A program made the translations under genes and the position numbers. From contig NZ_KB895341.1 of NCBI RefSeq assembly GCF_000374805.1, forward strand, positions 107,451 to 171,450: a stretch of 64,000 bases of DNA, given 5' to 3'. Source of the DNA: Chitiniphilus shinanonensis DSM 23277. Its GTDB lineage: Bacteria; Pseudomonadota; Gammaproteobacteria; Burkholderiales; Chitinibacteraceae. Shown piece after piece: positions 1-7,797 of this stretch (its first letter is position 1; the number at the start of each line of letters is the position of its first letter). The notes beneath the pieces were generated by a model. It did no database searches. It saw only the letters and a list, made by a program, of their open reading frames with translations, and was not told the DNA's origin.

Positions 1-575
1 GACGCGACCAACTGTTCGCCGTACTGGTTGAGGATGGAAAAGCCACGGTTGACGTAATAGGCGTGCGTCGGCGCGAACACCACCGTCAACACCTCCGGCG
101 CGGTCAGGCCGGATTCGGCCAGCTGGCGCCGCTGGCCGTCGAGCTTGGGATAACCCACCGGCATCAGCGTCTTGTTCGACCAGCGCCGCTCGCGGCCCAA
201 CGCGGTGAACTCGTCGATATGGTGGCGCCCCGCGCAGGCAATCACGTCGTAGTGGTCGAACATTCCCTTGTCGTAGACCCCGTCCAGACTGGTCAGCGAC
301 ACCAGGAAATGCACCCGCCGCGCCCGCTTCGGAAAATGCGCGGACTGGCCCACGAACGGCGTCAGGTAGAGATCGGCCTCCTGCGCGCCCACCGCCTCCA
401 GCGGCACGTCGAATGCATAGTCGATGCCCGGGGATTTCGGTTGCGGAAATGACGCTTCGGGGAAGGCGTTGAACCAGCGCACCCGTGCGCCGCGCGCGGC
501 CAGCAGCGCCGGAATCCGCCCCAGGTTCAACACGTGCGAGACGTGGTAGCAATAGCAGAGCACATCGAAGGACAT
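1..575 (-). CDS. CDP-glycerol glycerophosphotransferase-like glycosyl/phosphotransferase, 3' end outside window
   Basis: The visible 191 N-terminal residues begin with ATG at 575, whose first base is the last base of the upstream stop codon, so it is the last visible cistron of the operon. The motif VGYPKLD followed about 25 residues later by VFAPTHAYY matches the GYP and APT(W) motifs of TagB/TagF-type CDP-glycerol glycerophosphotransferases with a GT-B fold. No signal peptide is visible, which fits a cytoplasmic transferase acting on a surface glycan precursor. Because the operon makes an activated cytidine diphosphoramidate donor, this enzyme could be the phosphoramidate transferase, but that is inference. 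It could equally transfer glycerol phosphate or a sugar. The C-terminal catalytic part is not in the window. Confidence 0.7.
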   Translation of the reverse strand, partial: MSFDVLCYCYHVSHVLNLGRIPALLAARGARVRWFNAFPEASFPQPKSPGIDYAFDVPLEAVGAQEADLYLTPFVGQSAHFPKRARRVHFLVSLTSLDGVYDKGMFDHYDVIACAGRHHIDEFTALGRERRWSNKTLMPVGYPKLDGQRRQLAESGLTAPEVLTVVFAPTHAYYVNRGFSILNQYGEQLVA

Positions 576-1519
576 CAGCGGGCGTCCTGTTCGGCAACGA
601 GGTTGAGAAAGCTGGCGTAGTCGCGGATGTAATCGTCCGCGTCGTAGGCATGCGAGGCGAACACCAGCAGCACCGCATCCGGACTATAGGCGTACTGGCT
701 GGCCCACGTCATCGCGGGCAGGTGCAGCCCCTTGCGCGGATGGTTGAGCACGAACTCCTGGCGCGTGTGGCCGTCGTCCGCCACCACGCGCAGGCTGCCG
801 CGCACGCAGACCAGGAACTGCTCGCACACCTTGTGCGCGTGTTCGCCGCGCACGTCCTTGCTCGGCACGTCGAACACCATGAAATAGCGTTGGGGCTGGA
901 ACGGCACGTCGGCGGGAAAATGGCCGACGGTCAACGCACCGCGCAGATCCTCGAACACCGGCATTTCCAGGTAGCGCACGCCGCGCACCTGGCAGTTGCC
1001 ATCGCCGACGGTCCGCGGCGCGCTCGCGGGGGAAGGCTTCTTCGTGTCCACCGGCGTGGTGGCATAGCCGACGATGCGCGCCGGGTTGCCGACCACGATG
1101 GCATAGGGTGGCACCGAGTGCGTGACCACCGCGCCGGCACCGATCATCGCGTGCTGCCCGATGGTCAGCCCGGGCAGGATGGTGGCGTTGGCGCCGATCG
1201 ACGCGTGATGTTCGATGCGGGTCTGGGCAAACGCCTCCGGGTACTGCTTGCTGCGCGGGAAGCGGTCATTGGTGAAGGTGGCGTTCGGGCCGATGAACAC
1301 ATCGTCGCCGATGCGCAGGCCGTCCCACAGTTGCACGCCGCATTTGACCGTGACGCGGTCGCCCAGTACCACGTCGTTCTCGATGAACACCTGATCGCAG
1401 ATATTGCAGTCGGCGCCGACGCGCGCTCCGGGCAGTACGTGGGCGAAGGCCCACACCCGGGTGCCGTCGCCGATCTGCGTGCTCTCGCACAAGCCGGAAG
1501 GGTGGACGTAGTAGTTCAT
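575..1519 (-). CDS. fdtD: Bifunctional dTDP-sugar 3,4-ketoisomerase / N-acetyltransferase, FdtD/WxcM-like
   Basis: The 314-residue protein has two parts. Residues about 1-165 form a left-handed beta-helix acetyltransferase of the FdtC/QdtC/WbbJ type, with hexapeptide repeats and the motif DDVFIGPNATFTND. Residues about 190-314 are a cupin of the FdtA/WxcM C-terminal type (GEHAHKVCEQFLVCVRGS). In this family the cupin isomerises dTDP-4-keto-6-deoxyglucose to the 3-keto sugar and the other half acetylates the 3-amino product. The start is the ATG at 1519, which overlaps the stop of the aminotransferase gene by 4 bp; the reading frame stays open further upstream but that part is antisense shadow. 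With the neighbouring aminotransferase it should make dTDP-3-acetamido-3,6-dideoxyhexose (Fuc3NAc or Qui3NAc); the isomer cannot be told from sequence. No rmlA or rmlB lies in the window. Confidence 0.88.
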   Translation of the reverse strand: MNYYVHPSGLCESTQIGDGTRVWAFAHVLPGARVGADCNICDQVFIENDVVLGDRVTVKCGVQLWDGLRIGDDVFIGPNATFTNDRFPRSKQYPEAFAQTRIEHHASIGANATILPGLTIGQHAMIGAGAVVTHSVPPYAIVVGNPARIVGYATTPVDTKKPSPASAPRTVGDGNCQVRGVRYLEMPVFEDLRGALTVGHFPADVPFQPQRYFMVFDVPSKDVRGEHAHKVCEQFLVCVRGSLRVVADDGHTRQEFVLNHPRKGLHLPAMTWASQYAYSPDAVLLVFASHAYDADDYIRDYASFLNLVAEQDAR

Positions 1520-2613
1520 GCCGCATGCTCCGCCGCTGCGGCCCGGCACGCCGCGATGACCTGATCGATCTCGGCATCGGACAACTCGGGAAAACACGGC
1601 AAGGTCAGGATGGTCTGCGCCGCGCGCTCGGTTTCCGGCAGCGACACGCCGGGCGCCGCCACGCTTTGCAGGTGATCGGGAATCGGATAGTGGATCTCGG
1701 TGGCGATGCCCGCCGCGGCCAGCGCGCTGCGCACCGCATCGCGCGCGGCGAGGCGCACCACGCACAGGTGGGCCACGTCGTCGTCGCCCGGCGGCAACGG
1801 CAGTTGCCAGCCCAGGTCGGCCAGGCCGGCTCGATAGCGCTGCACGATCGCGCGCCGCCGCGCGTTCCAGCCATCGAGGTGCGGCAGCTTGGCTCGCAAC
1901 ACCGCCGCCTGCAATTCGTCGAGCCGGCTGTTGCGCCCGCCCTCCAGGCCGACGTGGTACTTGCCGCGCCAGCCGTACTGTCGCAGGCTGCGCAGCCGTT
2001 CCAGCAGCTCGGCGTCGTTGCTCGCCACCGCGCCACCGTCGCCCAGGGCTCCCAGGTTCTTGGTCGGGTAGAAGCTGAACGCGGCCAGATCGCCCCAACT
2101 GCCGGCGCGGCGGCCGTCGCGCATCGCGCCGTGCGCCTGCGCGCAGTCTTCGATCAGCGCAATACCGCGGGCGCGGGCCCAGGCCAGCGCGCCTGCGGCA
2201 TCGGCCATGCGGCCGTAGAGGTGGGTCAGCACCAGCGCGCGGGTGCGCGGCGTGACGGCCGCGTCGAGCAGGCGCAGGTCCAGTTGCATCGACTGCGGCT
2301 CGATATCCACATAGCGCGGCACGGCGCCGATCGCGCGGATGGCGGTGCTGGCGTACATCCCGGCATTGGCCACCGTCAGCACTTCGTCGCCGGGGCCGAC
2401 CTCCAGTGTGCGCAGCGCCAGTTCCAGCGCGTCGGTGCCGTTGCCGACCGCCACGGTGCCTGCCACGCCGAGGTATTGCGCGAATTCGGCCTCGAACGCC
2501 TGGTTCTCCGGCCCGAGGATGTAGTAGCCGCGTTGCAGCACGCGGTCGATGGCGGCGCGCAATTCGGCGTCGAGCGCGCCGTTGTGCCGTCCCAGATCGT
2601 TAATCAGCAACAT
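1516..2613 (-). CDS. fdtB: dTDP-3-keto-6-deoxyhexose aminotransferase (DegT/DnrJ/EryC1 family), FdtB/QdtB-like
   Basis: This 365-residue PLP enzyme has the family landmarks: the cofactor aspartate in IEDCAQAHGA and the Schiff-base lysine (about Lys185) in FYPTKNLGALGDGGA. DegT-family sugar aminotransferases move an amino group from glutamate to a keto-sugar nucleotide. Direct overlap (4 bp) with the FdtD-like isomerase/acetyltransferase points to the 3-keto-6-deoxyhexose as substrate. Its own start (ATG 2613) lies 14 bp inside the upstream cytidylyltransferase gene, so the sugar genes are translationally coupled to the phosphoramidate genes. Full length for the family, with no sign of damage. 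Confidence 0.9.
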   Translation of the reverse strand: MLLINDLGRHNGALDAELRAAIDRVLQRGYYILGPENQAFEAEFAQYLGVAGTVAVGNGTDALELALRTLEVGPGDEVLTVANAGMYASTAIRAIGAVPRYVDIEPQSMQLDLRLLDAAVTPRTRALVLTHLYGRMADAAGALAWARARGIALIEDCAQAHGAMRDGRRAGSWGDLAAFSFYPTKNLGALGDGGAVASNDAELLERLRSLRQYGWRGKYHVGLEGGRNSRLDELQAAVLRAKLPHLDGWNARRRAIVQRYRAGLADLGWQLPLPPGDDDVAHLCVVRLAARDAVRSALAAAGIATEIHYPIPDHLQSVAAPGVSLPETERAAQTILTLPCFPELSDAEIDQVIAACRAAAAEHAA

Positions 2614-3334
2614 GATCGAAGTCCACCTCCGCGTAAGCGGCCAGATCGTCGGCCGAATCCACCTCGCCCCAGGGGCCCGCGACCGGCACCGTGCCGATAC
2701 GCCAGCCCTGCGCCAGGCCGTGGCGCAGCAGCGAGGTCATGTCGAGCCTGTCCGCGGCGGCGCCCTGATCCGCCAACAGCGCCGCGACGCGCGCCCAGCT
2801 CGCCGGCGTGAACTTCAGCAGCCCCATGTACTGGCCCTCGATGGCCGCCACGCTGTCGCTGCGCGCGCCGATCTCGGCCAGCGTGCCGTCGGCATGGCGG
2901 CGGAAGGTCTCCGCGTCGGCCAGCGGATCGGCAAAGCGCTTCTGCCACACCTGGAGCCAGTCCGGGTCGTAGGAAATCGCCAGTTCCTCGTCGCACGCGG
3001 CCAGCCGGCGCACCGTCTCGGCGGAATAGAAGATGTCGCTGTAACTGACGATGCACGGGCCGGCGCGCAGCCAGTCGCCCGCCTCGGCCAGCGTGCGCAC
3101 CATGTTGGTCTCGGCCCAGCGCGGGTTGTCGAAGTAATGCACCGGCTCGTCGAACTTGTCGGCGCAGTAACCGCGCACGACGGCGATGTCGGCAATGCCG
3201 GCACCGCGCAGCGCGGCCAGTTGCCAGTCGAGCAGGCGGCGGCCGTGCAGACGGGTGAAGCACTTGGGCTGTTCGGCGGTCAGCGCGCCCATGCGGCTGC
3301 CGCGTCCGGCGGCGAGGATGATGGCTCGGGTCAT
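2600..3334 (-). CDS. CTP:phosphoglutamine cytidylyltransferase (Cj1416-like sugar-nucleotidyltransferase fold)
   Basis: The 244-residue protein has the nucleotidyltransferase signature AIILAAGRGSRMG near its N-terminus, then QPKCF, and the ETNMVRTL segment typical of LicC-like CTP-dependent enzymes. In C. jejuni, Cj1416 of this family joins CTP and L-glutamine phosphate to give gamma-glutamyl-CDP-amidate. The assignment here rests on family plus context: the gene sits with homologues of the glutamine kinase, the CDP-amidate hydrolase and the CDP-amidate kinase. On sequence alone it could be a sugar-phosphate or phosphocholine cytidylyltransferase. ATG 3334 overlaps the CysQ-like gene by 4 bp; the frame is open further upstream but that is shadow. 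Confidence 0.78.
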   Translation of the reverse strand: MTRAIILAAGRGSRMGALTAEQPKCFTRLHGRRLLDWQLAALRGAGIADIAVVRGYCADKFDEPVHYFDNPRWAETNMVRTLAEAGDWLRAGPCIVSYSDIFYSAETVRRLAACDEELAISYDPDWLQVWQKRFADPLADAETFRRHADGTLAEIGARSDSVAAIEGQYMGLLKFTPASWARVAALLADQGAAADRLDMTSLLRHGLAQGWRIGTVPVAGPWGEVDSADDLAAYAEVDFDHVAD

Positions 3335-4131
3335 GTGGGATAGCTCAGTTGATCCAGCGGCACGTGCGGCGCCGCGGCGATGAAATGGGGGTTGCGCTGG
3401 CCGGGCGTGTTGTAGCGCATCGGTGTCAGGCCCGGCAGTGCGCGCAACAGGCAGCCCGCGGCCCGCAGCACGGCGTCGCCGGCGGCGACGTCCCATTCGC
3501 TGCTGCCGTTGAAGCGCGGGTACAGATCGACCTCGCCGGCGGCCAGCCGGCCGAACTTGAGCGCGGAGCCGATGGGCACGCTGCGCGCCACGCCGTTCAG
3601 GCGGGCGAAGGCGGCGGTCTGCGGCACATCGTGATGGCGGCTGCACGCCAGCGCGCGCTCGGGCGCCCAGCATCCCGGCAGGCCGGCACGCACGCCGTCG
3701 CGCGCCATCCAGGCCCGCTGCCCCAAAGCGCCGTAATACAACTCGTCGAGCGCCGGGGCGTACACCACGCCGGCGATGGCCACGCCGTCGTGGATCAGGC
3801 CGATGTTGACGGTGAACTCGTCGTTGCGGTCAAGGAAATCGCGGGTGCCGTCGAGCGGATCGACCAGCCAGAACGTCTGCCAATCGCGGCGTACCGCATA
3901 GTCGACCGGCGTCTCCTCGGAAATCACCGGCCACGGGAAACACGCCGCCAGCTCGGCCAGGATCACGCGGTTGGCGGCCAGGTCGGCCAGCGTCAGCGGC
4001 GAGCCGTCGCCCTTGGCCTCGACGCCGAAATCGGCGCCGGCGTAGATGTCGAGAATGGCCGCGCCGGCAAGGCGCGCGATGCGCACCAGCTCGGCTTCCA
4101 GTCGGGGATGGTCCAGGGCGATATCAGGCAA
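3331..4131 (-). CDS. cysQ: CysQ-like 3'(2'),5'-bisphosphate nucleotidase (inositol monophosphatase superfamily)
   Basis: All metal-binding motifs of the family are present in the 266-residue protein: KGDGSPLTLAD, the SEE motif, WLVDPLDGTRDF and the late EWDVAAGDAVL. CysQ removes the 3'-phosphate from PAP. The gene is buried between the hydrolase and the cytidylyltransferase of the phosphoramidate operon. The operon's last intermediate carries a 3'-phosphate, so its transferase should release a 3'-phosphorylated cytidine nucleotide; recycling that nucleotide is a likely role (inference). The proposed start is TTG at 4131, overlapping the hydrolase stop by 8 bp; GTG at 4086 is a shorter alternative. 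It could also be an ordinary PAP phosphatase. Confidence 0.85.
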   Translation of the reverse strand: MPDIALDHPRLEAELVRIARLAGAAILDIYAGADFGVEAKGDGSPLTLADLAANRVILAELAACFPWPVISEETPVDYAVRRDWQTFWLVDPLDGTRDFLDRNDEFTVNIGLIHDGVAIAGVVYAPALDELYYGALGQRAWMARDGVRAGLPGCWAPERALACSRHHDVPQTAAFARLNGVARSVPIGSALKFGRLAAGEVDLYPRFNGSSEWDVAAGDAVLRAAGCLLRALPGLTPMRYNTPGQRNPHFIAAAPHVPLDQLSYPT

Positions 4132-4720
4132 AGTGACGCTCGATCAGTTGGCGGTCGTGGGGAGCCAGCGCCGCTTCGCGCTCGGGGTGCCACATCACCG
4201 CCAGCACCGGCAGCTCGGTGTGGCGCAGCGCTTCGATGCTTCCGTCGGGCGCCTGCGCCAGCGCCCGCAGGCCCGGGGGCAGTTGGCGCACGCCCCAGTT
4301 GTGGTAGCTGTTGACCTCGAACGCGCCCAACTCGCCCGCCACCGGATGCCGGGTGGCGACGTGCCCTTCGATGCGTTCCAGCACGCCGCCGAAATGATCG
4401 ACGATCGCTTGCAGGCCGTGGCAGATGCCGAGCACCGGCACGGTGTTGCCGCCGGCCAGGTCGAGCAGCGCGCGCTCGGTGGCGTCGCGCTCCGGCGTAT
4501 CGCCGCCCTGCACCCGCAGATCGTTGCCGCCGGACAGCACCACGCCGGCCGGCATCACCGTCCACCACAGCGCGGCCAGGCTTTCGGGCCGGTTCGGCAC
4601 CGGCACGGCCAGCAGGCCGCATTCGGCCAGGATGGCGACCAGCCGCTGGTCAAGCGCGTCGCGGCGTTCATTGCGATCGGGCCAGACGTCGATGCGCTGG
4701 CTGACCAGTACCGGCTTCAA
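4124..4720 (-). CDS. Gamma-glutamyl-CDP-amidate hydrolase (Cj1417-like class I glutamine amidotransferase)
   Basis: The 198-residue protein is a stand-alone class I glutamine-amidotransferase domain with nucleophile Cys100 in LGICHGLQ and the His178/Glu180 pair in MWHPERE. NSYHNWGV and VLSGGNDL are also typical of gamma-glutamyl hydrolases of the PuuD/Cj1417 type. Cj1417 cuts glutamate from gamma-glutamyl-CDP-amidate to release cytidine diphosphoramidate. The start chosen is TTG at 4720, which shares TTGA with the stop of the glutamine-kinase gene and has a GGAGG seven bases upstream. An ATG at 4780 would bury the start deep in the kinase gene and add a tail unlike the family. Without its neighbours it would be called a generic gamma-glutamyl hydrolase. 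Confidence 0.8.
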   Translation of the reverse strand: MKPVLVSQRIDVWPDRNERRDALDQRLVAILAECGLLAVPVPNRPESLAALWWTVMPAGVVLSGGNDLRVQGGDTPERDATERALLDLAGGNTVPVLGICHGLQAIVDHFGGVLERIEGHVATRHPVAGELGAFEVNSYHNWGVRQLPPGLRALAQAPDGSIEALRHTELPVLAVMWHPEREAALAPHDRQLIERHFA

Positions 4721-7029
4721 CTGAGCACCTCCACCCGGCGGTTGGCGCAATCGACGTTGAGCATCCGCGCGGCCGACCATTTGCCGTACAGCACTTCGCC
4801 GGCGCCGATCACCGCCGGCAGCCCCAGCTCGTTGGCGCGGATCGCCATATGCGAGTTGGCGCCACCGTAGGCGGTGATGAAGCCGGCGATATCGTGCGAG
4901 AACAGCCAGTCAAAGCCGGGATCGGCGCTGGGAATGGCGACAATGGCGCCCACCAGCCGCTCGCGGTCGCGGTACGACACCACCGGCGCCGTCACCTGCC
5001 GATGGGTGACGAAGTTGGGTTCGGTGGCCGGCATCTCGAACGAGAACGCGTCGTCCGGCGACGACAGCAACGGCGGCAGCACGATCTGGCAGCTTTCGGC
5101 ATAACGCTGGCGGCCGCGCGCGATGCTCTCGCCGATCAGCGCCACCGGATCGACGCCCGCCGCGTACAGCTCGTGGACGCAATGGATGTCGGCATACGCC
5201 ATGTCGTCCAGCGAGAAGCCGTGCTCGCGGCCCAGCTCGCGGAACAGCGACATCGCGTCCGACAGGTTGCGGCAGAACACGAACTTGGCGTATTCGCGCA
5301 GCTCGATGCCGGCTTGCAGGAAATCGAACAGCCCGACCACGTCGTGCGCCAGGCCATGCTCGGCCAGCAGCTTGCTGATGGCGCGCATCTGCGCCAGCGA
5401 CAGCGCGAACGGCGCCGCCGGCGCGTGCTCGGCCACGGTGCGCTGCCAGTCGAAATAGAGATCGGGCGCCTCGTCGTAGCGCGGCGATAACAGGTCGTAG
5501 GTGCCGGGCCGCAGATGGCCGTACTTGGCAAGGAAGGTGGTGCGGTCGAGTTGGATCAGGTCGCGCGTCATCTGGCCGCTGACCGTATCCAGGCCGTTCA
5601 TGAAGGCGTCGTAGGCGGCGCGGTCGAGCACACCGACCGCCACCAGCGAGCGCAGCATCTGCACCGCGATGAAGCCGGCGCGCGCCAGCCCGGCGAACGG
5701 CAACGTGCCATAGCGCTTGCAGTCCTCCAGCAGCCAGTAGATACGCGACACGCGATCCACGTCGGCCGCCAGGATCTCGTCGCGCCGCGCCGCCAGCACC
5801 GCCAGCTTGTCGCGGTCGGAGCGCCATAGCCCCGTGTCGTTGTCGACGATGCGGTTGGTCAGGTTGCGCAGGCTGTCGGCCAGGCGCTGCTGCTCGGCCG
5901 GGGTGAAACCGGCTTCGCTCAGCCTGGCCAGCCGCTCGGGCAGATCCAGCGTGTAGCAGGAGAAGACGATCTCGAACTCGACCTTGTCGTGCAGGTTGGG
6001 CGCGGCCAGCAGGCGGTCGACGTAGTAGTTGACCAGCTTGTCGGCCAGCGAGCCGTCGATGTCGCGCGGCACGAAGGAATTGAAGCTGACCCGCACGTCG
6101 ATGTACGGCAGGCCATGGAAATGCAGCATCAACGGGAAGCTGCGCAGGTTGCGATAGCCGTAGTTGTGGCGCTGGTAGGCCCAGATGCTGTCAGTGACCA
6201 GCTCGCGGTACAACGACAGCGACAACGGCTTGGGGCGCACGCCGATGATCTCGGCGGGGTTCCAGTCCGGCATCACGCCATAGACGGTGCGCCGGCCATG
6301 CAGGAACGGATGCGGATGGCGCCCCTGTTCGATCTTGGCCGCGATGTGGCCCAGCATGTCGCGGTGCGCCGCGGTATCGACGCCGGCGTCGGGCACCAGC
6401 AGCGGGCGCACTTGCAGCAGCACCAGCCCGCCATCGGCGATGGCGAATTCCAGGTCGAGCGCGGCGGTGCCGAACAGCGTGCGCAGTTCCTCGATCAACG
6501 CCACCACGGCACCGAGCGGCGCCGGCTGCACCGGCGCCAGGTGGTGGATATAGCGGGTGCGCAGCTGGTTCGACCCCCCGGCGGTGACGCTGTCGGTGCG
6601 GGCGCTGGTGTCGTCGTAGTTGAGCACGTAGTACGGCGCGCCGGTGGCCGGGTCCTGGCCAAAGGCGACGCCGGCCAGCTCCACCCGCTCCAGCATCGGC
6701 TGGACGAACACCTCGTTGTGCGGATCGACCTCGCCGGTGGCGTCGGCCATCGATGAGATCACCGCGGTCACCGCATCGGCCACCGCCGCCGTCGGCACCC
6801 GCAGCACCGATTCGAAGCGGCCGGCCAGCGAGCCGCTAGCGCTGTCCTCGGCCAGGGCGCTACTGCGCACCGCCAGCAGCGGCCAGCCCAGCTCGCGGAT
6901 ACGCGCCCCCAGCCCCGCCGCATCCGCCCGCCATTGCGCCACGGTGAAGCGCAACTGCGGCAGCACCCGCGCACTGCGCAGCACCGGCTGCAATGACTCC
7001 AGCGTGCCTGCCTTGCTCTGGAACCGCAT
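4717..7029 (-). CDS. L-glutamine kinase (Cj1418-like, PEP-synthase-related)
   Basis: The 770-residue protein resembles the ATP-grasp domain of PEP synthase at its N-terminus (AVRSSALAEDSASGS and nearby residues). It ends with the swivelling phosphohistidine domain (ITAYGGANSHMAIRANELG, His about residue 727). The PEP/pyruvate-binding TIM barrel of PEP synthase and PPDK is absent, and a roughly 400-residue family-specific region lies between the two recognisable domains. This is the architecture of Cj1418, which uses ATP to phosphorylate the side-chain amide of L-glutamine, the first step of phosphoramidate synthesis. Start ATG 7029 is preceded by AGGAAGGG. The four companion enzymes flank it, so a generic PEP-synthase label would mislead. 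Confidence 0.85.
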   Translation of the reverse strand: MRFQSKAGTLESLQPVLRSARVLPQLRFTVAQWRADAAGLGARIRELGWPLLAVRSSALAEDSASGSLAGRFESVLRVPTAAVADAVTAVISSMADATGEVDPHNEVFVQPMLERVELAGVAFGQDPATGAPYYVLNYDDTSARTDSVTAGGSNQLRTRYIHHLAPVQPAPLGAVVALIEELRTLFGTAALDLEFAIADGGLVLLQVRPLLVPDAGVDTAAHRDMLGHIAAKIEQGRHPHPFLHGRRTVYGVMPDWNPAEIIGVRPKPLSLSLYRELVTDSIWAYQRHNYGYRNLRSFPLMLHFHGLPYIDVRVSFNSFVPRDIDGSLADKLVNYYVDRLLAAPNLHDKVEFEIVFSCYTLDLPERLARLSEAGFTPAEQQRLADSLRNLTNRIVDNDTGLWRSDRDKLAVLAARRDEILAADVDRVSRIYWLLEDCKRYGTLPFAGLARAGFIAVQMLRSLVAVGVLDRAAYDAFMNGLDTVSGQMTRDLIQLDRTTFLAKYGHLRPGTYDLLSPRYDEAPDLYFDWQRTVAEHAPAAPFALSLAQMRAISKLLAEHGLAHDVVGLFDFLQAGIELREYAKFVFCRNLSDAMSLFRELGREHGFSLDDMAYADIHCVHELYAAGVDPVALIGESIARGRQRYAESCQIVLPPLLSSPDDAFSFEMPATEPNFVTHRQVTAPVVSYRDRERLVGAIVAIPSADPGFDWLFSHDIAGFITAYGGANSHMAIRANELGLPAVIGAGEVLYGKWSAARMLNVDCANRRVEVLS
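4728..4732 (-). promoter_or_regulatory. Shine-Dalgarno site setting a TTG start
   Basis: GGAGG on the minus strand lies seven bases before the TTG at 4720 and inside the last codons of the upstream kinase gene. It supports the TTG start of the hydrolase over the ATG 60 bases further upstream. Confidence 0.65.
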
Positions 7030-7044
7030 GGCGTCAGCCCTTCC

Positions 7045-7797
7045 TCAACCCTTCAGTTGCGCGGCCCACATATTGGTCACGTAGGGAATGGGGATGCGAT
7101 CCACGCCCAGGCCGCGCACATAGGCGGCAATCGCCTCGACCACCTCGCCGAAGCGCGCGCCGACCTGGCGTTGCAGGGTGGCGTGCGAACGCCACGCCTC
7201 GATGCAATCCTCGACGCCCTGGTGGTGCAGCACGCTGCCCTGGATGCGATGCACTTCGCGGAACAGCCCGCTCTGCTCGATCACCTCGGTCTGGTCCTCG
7301 CGGCGGGTGCCATAACCGTAGCCGGGCACGAATTCGCGGATGATGGCCTCGATGCGCGCCTGGACCGGGTCGTCGAGGTCGCGGTGGTTCCACATGCAGG
7401 CAAACCAGCCACCCGGCACCAGGATGCGCTGGGTCTCGCGCAGCGCCGCCGGCCGGTCGGTCACGTTGAACGACGAACCGAAGGTGACCATCTTGTACAC
7501 GTGGTCCGGCTGGCCGGTGGCTTCGCCGGTGCCTTCGAACCAGGCGACATTGGACAGATCGCGGGTGCGGACGATGCCGTTGCCGCGCATGGCATCGTTC
7601 GGCTCGACGGCCACCACCTCCAGGCCGCGCCTGGCCAGCATCAACGTCAGATGGGCCACACCGGCGCCCACGTCGCACACTTTGTCGCCCGGCTTCACGC
7701 CCGCCAGCCGCACCAGATCGTCGATGGCGCTTTCGGCGTAATCCGGCCGTTGCAGATAGGCGTCGGCGAGTTCGGTGTAATCCCATTCGGTTTTCAA
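7045..7797 (-). CDS. SAM-dependent methyltransferase of the phosphoramidate cluster (Cj1419/Cj1420-like)
   Basis: A 250-residue class I methyltransferase. Motif I is VCDVGAGVAHLTLMLARRG (residues about 40-58), followed by VVAVEPND, and a post-motif WFACMWNHRD. Methyltransferases sit beside the phosphoramidate genes of C. jejuni, where the final capsule group is O-methylated; methylation of the phosphoramidate is therefore the likely job, though neither the substrate nor the step is proven. The start is TTG at 7797, sharing TTGA with the CDP-amidate kinase stop and preceded by GAGGAG at an 8-base spacing. No ATG fits the N-terminal fold as well. Confidence 0.78.
   Translation of the reverse strand: MKTEWDYTELADAYLQRPDYAESAIDDLVRLAGVKPGDKVCDVGAGVAHLTLMLARRGLEVVAVEPNDAMRGNGIVRTRDLSNVAWFEGTGEATGQPDHVYKMVTFGSSFNVTDRPAALRETQRILVPGGWFACMWNHRDLDDPVQARIEAIIREFVPGYGYGTRREDQTEVIEQSGLFREVHRIQGSVLHHQGVEDCIEAWRSHATLQRQVGARFGEVVEAIAAYVRGLGVDRIPIPYVTNMWAAQLKG

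Noticed and set aside
4717..7029. PEP synthase or pyruvate phosphate dikinase
   Set aside because: The C-terminal PEP/pyruvate-binding barrel is missing and the gene sits with the other phosphoramidate enzymes.
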